Shown: positions 23,081 through 31,759, numbered from the stretch's first letter. The stretch is DNA of 42,609 nt from an uncultured Halorubrum sp. (GCF_937146585.1 NZ_CAKZRO010000048.1:1-42609); one strand, 5' to 3'. The notes: a model not told the origin generated them from the letters alone. Translations and numbers: made by a program.

Positions 23081-23153
23081 ACGGCGAACGGAGACGGCAC
23101 GGCGACCGGGGAACACCGCGGCGAAGGTGGACAGCGCGGCGAACGGCCGCAGC
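23081..23153. repeat. Four degenerate 18-19 bp tandem repeats in the DUF4013 upstream region
   Basis: Units begin at 23081, 23099, 23118 and 23136 and share the core CGGCGAxxGG, with GACxGC/GACAGC or CGCAGC-like ends. They lie just upstream of the TATA-like TTAAACT of the DUF4013 gene and before the gene at 23227. No start codon is supported inside them. Confidence 0.55.
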
Positions 23154-23226
23154 GCCCCCGCGACCGCGGTCCGATCGCCGCCGGCGGAGCCGTCCACTTA
23201 TGCCCGAACCGGACGGAGACGCCGAC

Positions 23227-23514
23227 ATGCCGGATCTCAATCCGATCGCGAAGCGGATCCACAACGTCCAACCCCGACCGGTGCGGCTCGAACTCGACTC
23301 CGGCGAGACCGGCGTCTACGAGTTCTCGTCGACGGAGTTCTTCCAGCGGGAGTTCCGCGGCGAGGGCGTTCGGACCGACGCCGACCCCGAGGCCGACTTC
23401 CGGCTGATCAGCTCCGAGGGCTACGAGCGGATCCTGCTCGGCCGCTCGGGGCCCGACGAAGGGGGCTGGTCGATGGTCGGCGAGGTGGTCTCGGCCGAGC
23501 GCGCCGAGGAGTAG
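23227..23514 (+). CDS. Small acidic haloarchaeal protein of unknown function
   Basis: The 95-residue protein MPDLNPIAKRIHNVQPRPVR is followed by a beta-rich stretch LELDSGETGVYEFSSTEFFQ, GVRTDADPEADFRLISSEG and GGWSMVGEVVSAE. No motif of a named family is evident. It looks like a small all-beta domain. The ATG at 23227 is preferred over an in-frame ATG at 23200 because ACTTATGC at about 23196-23203 is the likely TATA and would sit 27 nt before 23227. The gene is convergent with the UspA gene. Confidence 0.65.
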   Translation: MPDLNPIAKRIHNVQPRPVRLELDSGETGVYEFSSTEFFQREFRGEGVRTDADPEADFRLISSEGYERILLGRSGPDEGGWSMVGEVVSAERAEE

Positions 23515-23538
23515 CCGCAGACCCCGCTCGGAGGTCGC

Positions 23539-23991
23539 TCAGCGGACGACGGTCACCGGCACCTCGGCGCGGCGGACCACGCCCTCGGCGACGCTCCCGA
23601 GGAGGACCCGCGAGAGGCCGGTGCGCCCCCGGCTCGCCAGCACGAGGTGGTCGAACGGCTCGCCGGCGTCCCCGTCGCCGCCGGCCGGCTCCTCGCCGCC
23701 GGCCACGCCGAGGATCGTCTTTGTCGGGCGGCCGACCTCCAGCCGCGTCTCGACGTCGCGGTCGACCGCCTCGGTCGCCTCGGAGAGCGTCCGCTCGCCG
23801 CGCTGTTTGGCGCTCTTGTACCACTGGTCGGACGCCCCCGGGAACCCGCCGTCGGCGCCGGTCGCCGAGTCGGCGGGGTTGATGACGTGGAGCGCCGTGA
23901 GCTCGGCGTCCGGCCACTCGGTGGCGGCGAACTGTAACGCCTCGATCGCCTCCGACGACCCGTCGACCGCGACGAGGATGCGCTTGGACAT
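23539..23991 (-). CDS. Universal stress protein A family
   Basis: The 150-residue protein starts MSKRILVAVDGSSEAIEALQ, the UspA beginning with D9 for the ATP loop. The C-terminal ATP motif is LASRGRTGLSRVLLGSVAEG, matching Gx2Gx9G(S/T), then EVPVTVVR. An acidic/Gly insertion GGEEPAGGDGDAG lies before it. It is a soluble, nucleotide-binding stress protein. The start at 23991 is chosen over an upstream ATG nine codons earlier because the family begins there. It is a single gene. Confidence 0.93.
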   Translation of the reverse strand: MSKRILVAVDGSSEAIEALQFAATEWPDAELTALHVINPADSATGADGGFPGASDQWYKSAKQRGERTLSEATEAVDRDVETRLEVGRPTKTILGVAGGEEPAGGDGDAGEPFDHLVLASRGRTGLSRVLLGSVAEGVVRRAEVPVTVVR

Positions 23992-24116
23992 ACGCGTCGG
24001 TTCGCCGCCTCGGGTCAAAAAGGGCGGCGGCGACTCCGGGGCGGCGACAATCCACGACGCGGCGCGCGACGGGGGCGGTCACAAGGCACTTGCCGGACCG
24101 CGGGTCACCGGGCCAC

Positions 24117-24527
24117 ATGAGCAAGCCGTACGCGCGGTCGCAGCTGGCGTCGGTCACCGCGCGCGGCGGCGCCTGGCTCGTCGACATCGTCGCGAGCCTC
24201 GTGGTCGCCGCGGTCGTCTCGGGGGTCGCCGGCGTCGCCGCGGACCCGCTCGGGCTCCTCGCGTTCCTCCTCGTCTCGGTCGGCTGGTACGTCGTCCCGG
24301 AGGCGGTCTGGGGGCGGACCCCGGGGAAGTGGGTCGCCGGAATCAGAGTCGTGGAGGCCGACGGCGGCGACGTCTCCGCGCGCGCCGCCGTCGTGCGGAA
24401 CCTCACGAAGGTGATCGGCGGCGGCTCGATCCTGTTGGTCCTCGCGGGCGTCGTGTTCATCGCCGACTCGCGCGACAACCAGCGGCTCGGCGACCGGTTC
24501 GCCGACACGCTGGTCGTGCGGGTCTAG
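24117..24527 (+). CDS. RDD family membrane protein
   Basis: The 136-residue protein has the RDD layout: ARGGAWLVDIVASLVVA with the Arg and Asp in helix 1, LLAFLLVSVGWYVVPEAVWG, then GRTPGKWVAGIRVVEADGG, and a final helix VLAGVVFIADS and DNQRLGDRFADTLVVRV. RDD proteins are small membrane proteins, some implicated in Na+/H+ or other ion transport. The start at 24117 (MSKPYARSQ) is preferred to one nine codons upstream on family alignment. It is convergent with the HerA-like ATPase, 13 bp apart. Confidence 0.88.
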   Translation: MSKPYARSQLASVTARGGAWLVDIVASLVVAAVVSGVAGVAADPLGLLAFLLVSVGWYVVPEAVWGRTPGKWVAGIRVVEADGGDVSARAAVVRNLTKVIGGGSILLVLAGVVFIADSRDNQRLGDRFADTLVVRV

Positions 24528-24540
24528 CGGGACGCCGCCG

Positions 24541-26433
24541 TCAGTCGTGCCGCGTCACGCACTCCGAGAGGCCGATCAGCTCGACGGGCTCGGAGTTGTC
24601 CGGCGAGTAGACGACCATCTGTCCCTTCTCCATGTACGGGACCTTCCCGGCGAGGTTCGACGGGATGTTGACGCTGGAGATGGCGTCCTCGTCGCCGAGG
24701 TTCAGGACTATCTTCGTGTTCACCTGCTTGAACACCGACTCGGCGACGTCCTGCGGGTCCTGCGTGATGAGGAAGAGCCCGAGCCGCTCCTTGCGGCCCT
24801 GCTTCGCGGCCTCCGTGAACTTCTGGACCACCTTCTGGGCCTGGACGTTGTCGGCGTCGGCGAGGAAGTTGTGCGCCTCGTCCATCCCGACTAACAGCGG
24901 CGTCTCCTTGATCCGGTCGCTGGCGGGGTCGTTCGAGAGCTTGTCGTCGACGAGCAGCCCCGCGACCGCGAGGACGACGATCTCCTTCTGCCGGGAGGTC
25001 GGCAGGTGGTAGGTGGGGACGACGGAGAGCCCGCCGGGGCGCACCAGCGTGTGGTCGAGCTCGGTGATCGGCTTCGCGTCCTGATCGAACACGCCGCTCG
25101 GGACCCCGCGGACCCGACGCTTGACGGCGTCGAACGTCGCCTCGTGGATCCGGCCGCTCTCGTGGAGCTCCTCTTTCAGCGCCGGGTCGTCGAGGTACGA
25201 GAGGAACTGGCTGTACGTCCCCGCGTCGCCGTAGTCGTCGAAGAAGCGGTTCAGCAGCGTCAGTAGCGCCGGGTACTGGTTGTCGTTGAGCCCGGATCCG
25301 GCCACCAGCCACGGCATGTCCCGGGCCAGCGAGAAGGGGATCGTGAACTCGACGCGCTCGGCGCGGTGGCCCTCGCCGGGGTACGTCGCGTTCGCGACGC
25401 GGGGCACGAGCGCGACGGTGTCGTCGTGACCCCCGTGGGCGATTCCCTCGCGCTCCAGCCGGCGCGCGAACGCGTCGTCGAGGTCGGGGTTGTCGTCGTG
25501 CATCTGCGCGTACTCGTCCTGCGGGTCGAACTGGACGACGGCCATCCGCGACTCGCGCCCGTCCCCCATCGGGTACGTCCGGTCCGAATCGAGGTACTGC
25601 CGCAGGACGTTCTTCGAGGCGTGGGTCTTCCCGGACCCGGTGCCGCCGGCGACGAGCGTGTGCCGGAACGCGAGCGGGTCGCCGTCGGCGTAGTCGTCCT
25701 TCACCCGGTAGTCGACGGTCGGCGGCTCGGCCGCGGTCCGGACCTTCTCGCCGCCGACCGAGAGGTGGCCGAGGAACACGCCGTCGTCGGGGATCTTCAG
25801 CCCCGTCTTGATCTCGGCGTCGTCGGCCGCCTCCTCGACGACCGCGCCCGGCTTCGGCACGCGGTCCGTCATGCGGCGTTTCATCCCCTCGCCCTGGCCG
25901 TAGACGACGGACATCGGCTCCAAGTCGGCGACGAACTTGTAGTCGCGCTCGGCGAACTCGTCGCGGCGCATCTGCCGGCGGGCGTGGATCTCGGTCGCGT
26001 CGTCCGACTGGAACTCCTGGGCGTACTCCAGCCCCGTGATCCGACAGAACAGCCGCTCGCCGTCCGGGTACGGGATCAGGAGGTACTTCCCGAGCCGCAC
26101 GGACTCGCGGTTCCCCGTGGTGACGAACGCCTTCAGCGACGTCTCGTCCTCCTCCTCGGCGACGCGGAGCCCCTGCGACACCGACACGACGCCGAGCCCC
26201 GCGTCGCTCCCGGCAGGGGTCGCCTCGTAGTCGGCGAACGCGTCGCCCTCGCGGTCGCCGTTCGCGTCGGGTTCGGGCGCGTCCGAGGGGGCCGCGCCCG
26301 CCGCGCTCCCCCCGTCGGCGGCGGACTCGCCGCCGGGTCCGACCGCGGCGTCGCTCCCATCATCGGCCTCGTCCGGGGAGCCGCCGTCGCCGTCGCCGTC
26401 ACCGGTGAACTCGGTGAAATCCTCCAGCGTCAT
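24541..26433 (-). CDS. HerA/DUF87-type ATPase
   Basis: The 630-residue protein has Walker A GGTGSGKTH (263-271) and Walker B LLVGMDEAHNFL (513-524), then LFLITQDPQDVAESVF and NLGDEDAISSVNIPS near the end, as in HerA helicase/translocases. A beta-barrel region precedes the ATPase (LGKYLLIPYPDGERLFCRIT, near 114-133). The first 95 residues are an acidic, Gly/Asp/Ala-rich extension. HerA-type motors work with NurA in DNA end resection, but no nurA is next to it, so it may serve another DNA-translocation role. The ATG at 26433, preceded by GGTGGATCCGCC, is preferred. Confidence 0.9.
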   Translation of the reverse strand: MTLEDFTEFTGDGDGDGGSPDEADDGSDAAVGPGGESAADGGSAAGAAPSDAPEPDANGDREGDAFADYEATPAGSDAGLGVVSVSQGLRVAEEEDETSLKAFVTTGNRESVRLGKYLLIPYPDGERLFCRITGLEYAQEFQSDDATEIHARRQMRRDEFAERDYKFVADLEPMSVVYGQGEGMKRRMTDRVPKPGAVVEEAADDAEIKTGLKIPDDGVFLGHLSVGGEKVRTAAEPPTVDYRVKDDYADGDPLAFRHTLVAGGTGSGKTHASKNVLRQYLDSDRTYPMGDGRESRMAVVQFDPQDEYAQMHDDNPDLDDAFARRLEREGIAHGGHDDTVALVPRVANATYPGEGHRAERVEFTIPFSLARDMPWLVAGSGLNDNQYPALLTLLNRFFDDYGDAGTYSQFLSYLDDPALKEELHESGRIHEATFDAVKRRVRGVPSGVFDQDAKPITELDHTLVRPGGLSVVPTYHLPTSRQKEIVVLAVAGLLVDDKLSNDPASDRIKETPLLVGMDEAHNFLADADNVQAQKVVQKFTEAAKQGRKERLGLFLITQDPQDVAESVFKQVNTKIVLNLGDEDAISSVNIPSNLAGKVPYMEKGQMVVYSPDNSEPVELIGLSECVTRHD

Positions 26434-26558
26434 GGCGGATCCACCGGTCGCCGGGCCGAAAGCGTTTGCCCTCGCGCGCCGGGGCGCCGATTCGCCGCCG
26501 ACCGGCCCTGCGCGACCGGTCACGGGGGCCTTATCCGGCTCGGCCTCGTACGTGTCCT

Positions 26559-26894
26559 ATGATACTCGTTCGCGGTAGCGGCGGCGGGACGGACCTCACC
26601 GGGACGGTGTTCGAACGCGGTGAGGAGCCGCCCGCGTACAAGGGCGCGCCCGACGAGGACGCGCCGTACGTGTGGGTCTGCGACTCGTTCTACGAGGTCG
26701 AGAGCGGCGGCTCGCCGCTCGTCGTCGACGGCGAGGAGATCCGCGTCGCCTTCGAGGAGCCGATGCCCCGCGGGTTCGACACCCGCGATCAGGCGGTCGA
26801 GGCGGCCCGCGACCACGTCCGGACGCAGTTCGCGCGGATCGGCGTCGACCCCGCCGCGGTGTCGGTCGAGGTGACCGCGCCGGACCCCGCCTGA
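26559..26894 (+). CDS. Small haloarchaeal protein (unknown, widely seen in the group)
   Basis: The 111-residue protein MILVRGSGGGTDLTGTVFER is followed by PYVWVCDSFYEVESGG, VVDGEEIRVAFEEPM and a C-terminal helix DQAVEAARDHVRTQFARIG. I recall similar haloarchaeal proteins of the same length but no function. The ATG at 26559 is supported by CTTATCC about 27 nt upstream (26530-26536). It is divergent from the HerA-like gene and precedes DUF2270 by 63 bp. Confidence 0.7.
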   Translation: MILVRGSGGGTDLTGTVFERGEEPPAYKGAPDEDAPYVWVCDSFYEVESGGSPLVVDGEEIRVAFEEPMPRGFDTRDQAVEAARDHVRTQFARIGVDPAAVSVEVTAPDPA

Positions 26895-26957
26895 CGGGCC
26901 GGTCCCGTCGGCGGTCCGTGTCCCCCTTTTACGAGTCCCGCCCCGGTACGGGGGAGT

Positions 26958-27665
26958 ATGTCGGAACCGTCGGAGGACTTCGACCCCGGGTCCCGGGAGG
27001 AGCGCGAGGTCGCCGCCGAGGCCGCGGGCGACCGGTCAGACTTCCTCTCGCTGATGGGCCACGCCTACCGCGGCGAGCTCGGCCGGACGAGCTCGTGGCG
27101 GACCCGCATCGACCGCACGACCAACTGGGCGGTGGTGGTGACCGCGTCGCTGCTCACGTGGACCTTCTCGAACGAGTCGCGGCCGCACTACGTGCTGCTC
27201 ATCGGCCTCGTCATGCTCAGCGTCTTCCTCGGCATCGAGACGCGGCGGTACCGGACCTTCGACGTCTGGCGGTCGCGCGTGCGGCTCTTGGAGGAGAACG
27301 TGTTCGCGAACGCGCTCGACCCCGAGGGCGTCGAGCAGTCGAACTGGCGGGCGCTGCTGAGCGAGGACCTCCGCGAGCCGACGATCAAGATGTCGACCGT
27401 CGAGGCGGTGTCTCGCCGGCTCCGGCGGGTGTACGCTCCCCTGTTCTCCGTGCTCATCGCCGCGTGGGTCGTCAGGCTCACCGTGTTCACCCCCACCGGC
27501 GGCGGCGTCGTCGCGACCGCGGCGGTGGGGCCGATCCCCGGTGCGTTCGTGCTCGCGCTCGTCGGGGGCTTCTCCGCCGCCGTGTTAGCGACGACGCTTC
27601 GGCGGACCCCGAGACGCGCCAAGGGGGAGATGCAGGCCGCCGAAGACGCCGACGAGTGGAAGTGA
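26958..27665 (+). CDS. DUF2270 integral membrane protein
   Basis: The 235-residue protein has an acidic N-terminus, then FLSLMGHAYRGELGRTSSWR, the DUF2270 signature. Four hydrophobic segments follow (WAVVVTASLLTWTF, YVLLIGLVMLSVFLGIE, APLFSVLIAAWVVRLTVF, GAFVLALVGGFSAAVLATTL). Between helices 2 and 3 are TRRYRTFDVWRSRVRLLEEN and DLREPTIKMSTVEAVSRRLR, also typical. Its function is unknown. It lies 56 bp before the M28 peptidase gene, perhaps on one transcript. Confidence 0.88.
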   Translation: MSEPSEDFDPGSREEREVAAEAAGDRSDFLSLMGHAYRGELGRTSSWRTRIDRTTNWAVVVTASLLTWTFSNESRPHYVLLIGLVMLSVFLGIETRRYRTFDVWRSRVRLLEENVFANALDPEGVEQSNWRALLSEDLREPTIKMSTVEAVSRRLRRVYAPLFSVLIAAWVVRLTVFTPTGGGVVATAAVGPIPGAFVLALVGGFSAAVLATTLRRTPRRAKGEMQAAEDADEWK

Positions 27666-27721
27666 GCCGGGCGGGCTCCGCCTCCCGCAACCCCTTTTCG
27701 CGCGCGGCCCAACCAGTGGGT

Positions 27722-29098
27722 ATGACGGAGCTACCGGACCGCGTCGTGGGCGACGCGCGGACGAGCGACTTCGGGTGGAACCTTCTCACGGACCTGACGG
27801 ACGTCGGGAACCGAATGGCCGGGTCGACCGGCGAGCGCCGCGGGGCAGAGCGGGTCGTCGAAGCGTTCGAGGCGGCCGGACTGCGGAACGCCGGCCTCGA
27901 CGAGTTCGAGATCCCCGGCTGGTGGCGCGGCGAGTCGTCGCTGTCGGTGTCCGGGGCGGTCGAGCGCCGCCACGAGAACTCCCACGAGGTGATCGCGCTG
28001 CCCGGGACACCGAGCGGCGAGGTGAGCGCCCCGCTCGTCGACGTCGGCGACGGGACCGACGAGGAGTTCGCGGCCGCCGAGGACGACCTCGACGGCGCGG
28101 TCGCGATGGCCTCCTCGCGCACGCCCGAGAGCCACGACCGGTGGATCCACCGGATGGAGAAGTACGTCGCGGCGGCCGAGCGCGGCGCGGTCGGGTTCGT
28201 CTTCCGGAACCACATCGAGGGGGCGCTCCCGCCCACCGGCGAGATCGGCTACCACAACCGACCGGGCCCGATCCCCGCGGTCGGCGTCTCGAAGGAGGTC
28301 GGCGACCGGCTCGCGCGGCTCGCCGAAACCGCGGAAGGCGGCGACACGGAGGGTGGCGACCGCCCGACCGTCTCGCTCGACGTCGACTGCCGCAACGAGC
28401 CGACGACGTCGGTGAACGCGGTCGCGGAGCTCGGCCCGAACACCGAGGAGGCGGTGTACCTCACCGCGCACGTCGACGCACACGACGTGAGCGACGGGGC
28501 CAACGACAACGGGGCGGGATCGGCGCTCGTCGCGGAGGTCGGTCGCCTGCTCGCGACCGTCGAGGACGACCTCGACACGCGGGTGCGGCTCGTCACCTTC
28601 GGCTCGGAGGAGATCGGGCTGTGGGGGGCGTATCACGCCGCGGAGACCACGCCGCGCGAGGAGATCGCCTGCGTGGTGAACCTCGACGGCGCGTGTAGCT
28701 CCCGGAACCTCCGCGTCGGGACGAACGGGTTCGACGGGATGCGCGAGACGTTCGAGGCGGTCGCGGACGCGTTCGACGCCCCCCTCGCGACCGGCGAGAC
28801 GATCTCCCCGCACGGCGACCAGTGGGCGTTCGTCCAGGAGGGGATCCCGGCCGTGATGGCGTCGACGACGAGCGACCAGTCCGGCCGCGGCTGGGGCCAC
28901 ACCCACGCCGACACGCTCGACAAGCTCGACTCGCGGGACCTCCGCGAGGTGGCGACGCTCGTCGCCGCGGCCGTCTACCGGTTCGCGACGGGCGAGGTCG
29001 GCGCGACCCACCGCTCGCGGGAGTCGGTCCGCGACGCCATCGACGAGGGCTACGTGGAGGAGCTGAAGACGGGCGGACGGTGGCCCTACGACGAGTGA
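27722..29098 (+). CDS. M28 family metallopeptidase (PA-domain aminopeptidase type)
   Basis: The 458-residue enzyme has an M28 dizinc site: H250 in YLTAHVDAHD, D262 in GANDNGAGSA, the catalytic/metal Glu pair in TFGSEEIGLWG (E296/E297), D322 in NLDGAC and the late His in GWGHTHADTLDKLD. Residues about 90-220 form a PA-like inserted domain. It hydrolyses N-terminal residues from peptides. There is no signal peptide, so it is probably cytoplasmic. The ATG at 27722 starts the family alignment; a longer frame upstream overlaps DUF2270 and is not needed. Confidence 0.93.
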   Translation: MTELPDRVVGDARTSDFGWNLLTDLTDVGNRMAGSTGERRGAERVVEAFEAAGLRNAGLDEFEIPGWWRGESSLSVSGAVERRHENSHEVIALPGTPSGEVSAPLVDVGDGTDEEFAAAEDDLDGAVAMASSRTPESHDRWIHRMEKYVAAAERGAVGFVFRNHIEGALPPTGEIGYHNRPGPIPAVGVSKEVGDRLARLAETAEGGDTEGGDRPTVSLDVDCRNEPTTSVNAVAELGPNTEEAVYLTAHVDAHDVSDGANDNGAGSALVAEVGRLLATVEDDLDTRVRLVTFGSEEIGLWGAYHAAETTPREEIACVVNLDGACSSRNLRVGTNGFDGMRETFEAVADAFDAPLATGETISPHGDQWAFVQEGIPAVMASTTSDQSGRGWGHTHADTLDKLDSRDLREVATLVAAAVYRFATGEVGATHRSRESVRDAIDEGYVEELKTGGRWPYDE

Positions 29099-29118
29099 CG
29101 GCGACGGGCGCGGCGCGG

Positions 29119-29325
29119 CTACTCCTCGGCGTACAGGAGCGTCCGTCGGCACTCTGGACAGACGTACGGAACCGGCGTCAGGATCTCCGCCGCCCTGACG
29201 CCGCTCAGGAACCCGTCGTCCGTCGACGGGGAGGCGATCGACAGTTCGCCGAGGGCGTCGGTCCCCTGTAGCTCCATCCGTTCGAGCGGCTCGTCGCAGT
29301 CGGGACAGGTCCTCTCGTCGGGCAT
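29119..29325 (-). CDS. Small zinc-ribbon protein
   Basis: The 68-residue protein has two CxxC pairs, CPDC near the start and CPEC near the end (YVCPECRRTLLYAEE), which should bind one zinc as a ribbon. The middle is acidic/Ser-rich. Such proteins bind nucleic acids or other proteins; no specific role is readable. GATTTTCG (about 29354-29361) lies roughly 30 nt before the ATG. It is convergent with the M28 gene. Confidence 0.72.
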   Translation of the reverse strand: MPDERTCPDCDEPLERMELQGTDALGELSIASPSTDDGFLSGVRAAEILTPVPYVCPECRRTLLYAEE

Positions 29326-29488
29326 CTCCGTCGGCGGTACGGGTGCCGCCGCGAAAATCGGTTCGGTGTGAGCGCCGGTCCGGAATCGGCGAGCGTGTCC
29401 TAACGGGCCGGAGCTCGGCGTAAAATCGGTCGGTCACGGTCGAGCCCGGCGCGGCGGCTCACGGACCCGTCCCGGTCCGCCGCCCGGA

Positions 29489-29680
29489 TCACTCCCCGTC
29501 GGAGCCGTCGCAGACGCCGAGGGGTAGCGACTCGGGGGCGTCGCCGTCGGCGTCGAGGCCGGCGTACGCGTCGTCGATGAGCCGGGCCAGCTGCGTCTCG
29601 GGGCTCACGCCGCGGGCGGCGGCGAGGGCCGCGAGCCGCTCGTACTGCTCGTCCGGCACGGTGACCGTTCCCTCGTCCAT
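29489..29680 (-). CDS. Ribbon-helix-helix-like small DNA-binding protein
   Basis: The 63-residue protein MDEGTVTVPDEQYERLAALA shows a beta-strand (TVTVPDE) and two helices (QYERLAALAAARG and SPETQLARLIDDAYAGL), the RHH/CopG order. The acidic tail contains one cysteine. RHH proteins act as dimers, often as antitoxins or local repressors, but no toxin partner is visible. GCTTTTGTAG (about 29703-29712) sits about 28 nt before the start and supports it. The gene upstream on the same strand is the HTH-10 regulator. Confidence 0.65.
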   Translation of the reverse strand: MDEGTVTVPDEQYERLAALAAARGVSPETQLARLIDDAYAGLDADGDAPESLPLGVCDGSDGE

Positions 29681-29727
29681 ACGCGGCGGTGCGTCCCGGA
29701 GCTACAAAAGCGTTGGTCTGGCCCCGC

Positions 29728-30468
29728 TCACGACGGATCCGTCTGGTCGGCCCCGCGAACGGTGCCCGCCGGTTCGCCCTCGGCGAAGCGGTCGAACAGC
29801 GCGTTCATCACCGCGGACTCGGCGCGGGAGAGGTGTTCCCACACGGTCGTGGAGCCGAGCCCCAGCTCGGCGGCGACCTCCTCGACGCCCACGCCGCCGC
29901 CGTGGTCGTAGTAGCCCGCGGCGATCGCTGTCGCGAGCACCTCCCGCTGCCGGTCGGTGAGGCCGTCGAGGAGGCCGGAGGCGGGGAGCTGCGGGGAGCG
30001 CTCGATGGAGGCCAGCTCCACGTTCCGCGCCAATTTAACCTCGTTGCCGCCGCGTTCGAGCTCCCGCATCACCGCCGAGAGGTCGTCGCCGTCCTCGAGG
30101 TACGCCGTCCAGCGCTCGACGCCGCCGGAGATGGTCGTGCCCATCCGGTAGTGGATCCCCAGCCGCGAGAACCGCTCGCTGATCCCCTCCCAGTCGGCCG
30201 CCGAGACGTCGATCGTGAGGGCGACGTACGCGTGCGTTCCCTCGATCGGCGCGAGCGGCTCCGCGGAGACGACCAGGTCGAACTCGCGGAACTCCTCGAC
30301 GAACGCCTCGATCTCGGCCGTCGGGCCGGTGAGCTCGGCGATCCGCTTGCGCTCGGAGCCGCTGCCCGTCATCGACGAGACGGACCGGTACCGCACCTCC
30401 GGGTGGCGCGCGCTCACCTCGCACTCCGGCTCCCCAGCGTGGTGGATCCGAAACGTCACTTCCCGCAT
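29728..30468 (-). CDS. HTH-10 family (bacterio-opsin activator type) regulator
   Basis: The 246-residue protein has a haloarchaeal N-terminal sensor-like domain starting MREVTFRIHHAGEPECEV, and the C-terminal HTH-10: LTDRQREVLATAIAAGYYD, VEEVAAELGLGSTTVWEHLS and RAESAVMNALF. Regulators of this type include Bat, the bacterio-opsin activator. The ATG at 30468 is preferred; an upstream ATG at 30522 coincides with a TATAAAT-like box (30521-30529) and is more likely promoter. CGTTTGAAC (about 30491-30499) is also a candidate box, 27 nt away. The gene for its target is not evident. Confidence 0.92.
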   Translation of the reverse strand: MREVTFRIHHAGEPECEVSARHPEVRYRSVSSMTGSGSERKRIAELTGPTAEIEAFVEEFREFDLVVSAEPLAPIEGTHAYVALTIDVSAADWEGISERFSRLGIHYRMGTTISGGVERWTAYLEDGDDLSAVMRELERGGNEVKLARNVELASIERSPQLPASGLLDGLTDRQREVLATAIAAGYYDHGGGVGVEEVAAELGLGSTTVWEHLSRAESAVMNALFDRFAEGEPAGTVRGADQTDPS

Positions 30469-30589
30469 GATCGATTCGAGACCGCCGGGGTTCAAACGCG
30501 TTCCGGACCGGTCGCGAGGCATTTATACGGGCGAGCGCGGGCCGCCGTCGAGACGGCGACACCGGGACGCCGGCCCCTCGCGGGAGCGG

Positions 30590-31162
30590 TCAGTCGCCGC
30601 GCCCCATCGCGTAGAACTCGTCGTTCGGGCGCATGTCCGCGACGGTCGCCATGCGGTTAGAGAGGTTGAAGAACGCCGCGACCGAGGCCACGTCCCACAC
30701 TTCCTCCGGCGAGAAGCCGGCGTCTCGGAGTCGCTGGACGTCCTCGCCCGTCACGGCGCCGGGGGACTCGGTGAGTTTGACGGCGAAGTCCAGCATCGCC
30801 ATGTGGTGATCGGACACGTCGGCCTGTCGGTGGTTCGTGGCGAGCTGGTCGGCGAGCTTCGGCGCGCCGGCGTAGATGCGACAGAGCGCACCGTGGCCGA
30901 CGACGCAGTAGAGGCAGCCGTTCGCGCCCGACACCGCGACGACGATCATCTCGACCTCCTCGCGGGCGAGCGGCGTGTCCGTCACGAGCGCGTCGTAGTA
31001 CGCGAAGAACGCCCGGAAGTGACTGGGCTTGTACGCGAACGCCGAGAACACGTTCGGCGTGAATCCGGCGTCTTCGGTCTCCTCGTCGATGCGCTCGCGG
31101 AGGTCCTCGGGGAGGTCCTCGTAGTCGGGCACGGGGAACCGCCGCATCGCGTCGTCGTTCAT
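30590..31162 (-). CDS. AhpD-like / carboxymuconolactone-decarboxylase family protein
   Basis: The 190-residue protein contains the active-site pattern ANGCLYCVVGHGALCR, a CxxC pair followed by the conserved His, inside the family's helical bundle. PLAREEVEMIVVAVSGAN precedes it, as in AhpD-like peroxidase-related proteins. It could act as an alkylhydroperoxidase or thiol-disulfide protein. The ATG at 31162 is chosen over the one nine codons upstream because it fits the family start (MNDDAMRRF) and GCTTTGTGG lies about 30 nt before it. It is divergent from the thioesterase. Confidence 0.88.
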   Translation of the reverse strand: MNDDAMRRFPVPDYEDLPEDLRERIDEETEDAGFTPNVFSAFAYKPSHFRAFFAYYDALVTDTPLAREEVEMIVVAVSGANGCLYCVVGHGALCRIYAGAPKLADQLATNHRQADVSDHHMAMLDFAVKLTESPGAVTGEDVQRLRDAGFSPEEVWDVASVAAFFNLSNRMATVADMRPNDEFYAMGRGD

Positions 31163-31297
31163 ACCGGCAGACGCGCGCCGCGACCACAAAGCCGTTCCCC
31201 CGGACCGCGCGCCGTTGCGCCGCTCGCGGTCGACTCGGACGGTCTCGGTGCCGCGGCGGTTGATTTATGCGGGGGCGTGCTGTCCGTTGGCACACGC

Positions 31298-31759
31298 ATG
31301 GCCGACCCGAGTGACACCGGCGAGGGCGACCGGCGGGGGACGAGGAGTTCGGGTGCGGCCGACCGGACGGCGGTCGTCGAGCGGCTGTACGGGGACATCC
31401 CGTTTCACCAGCGACACGGCCTCGAGGTGCTCTCCGTGACTCCCGACCGCGCCAGGGTCAAGCTCCCCTTCGACCCCGGGCTCGTGGGGAACCCCGACCT
31501 CGGCGTCCTCCACGGCGGCGTCGTCAGCGCGCTCGTGGACCTCGCCGGCGCCGCCGTCTTCGTCGGCGACCGCGAGGCGTACACCCCGACCGTCGACCTC
31601 CGCGTGAACTACCTCGAGGCCGCCGGCCGCGAGCCGCTGTACGCGACGGCCACGGTGGACCGCCGCGGTGCCGACATCGGCGTGGCGAGCGTCGAAGTCG
31701 AGTCCGGGGACGCCGTCTGCGCGACCGGCACGGGCGTCTACAAGCTCACCGATGACTGA
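31298..31759 (+). CDS. Hotdog-fold PaaI-type thioesterase
   Basis: The 153-residue protein has the PaaI signature GNPDLGVLHGGVVSALVDLA followed by TPTVDLRVNYLEAAGREP. The HGG and the Asp in LVD mark the hotdog active site. It probably hydrolyses an acyl- or aryl-CoA. The ATG at 31298 is preceded by TTGATTTATG (about 31260-31269), a clear box about 30 nt away. It overlaps the following amidohydrolase gene by 8 nt, indicating one operon. The CoA substrate may relate to the ligase genes to the right. Confidence 0.9.
   Translation: MADPSDTGEGDRRGTRSSGAADRTAVVERLYGDIPFHQRHGLEVLSVTPDRARVKLPFDPGLVGNPDLGVLHGGVVSALVDLAGAAVFVGDREAYTPTVDLRVNYLEAAGREPLYATATVDRRGADIGVASVEVESGDAVCATGTGVYKLTDD

Noticed and set aside
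23200..23226. Earlier in-frame ATG for the small gene at 23227
   Set aside because: It coincides with the TATA-like ACTTATGC, which would leave no promoter spacing; the ATG at 23227 fits the leaderless pattern.
30541..30560. CGCCGTC-GA-GACGGCG hairpin after the AhpD-like gene
   Set aside because: The stem is plausible but has no T-run and lies between a gene end and another gene's promoter; a terminator role is not supported.
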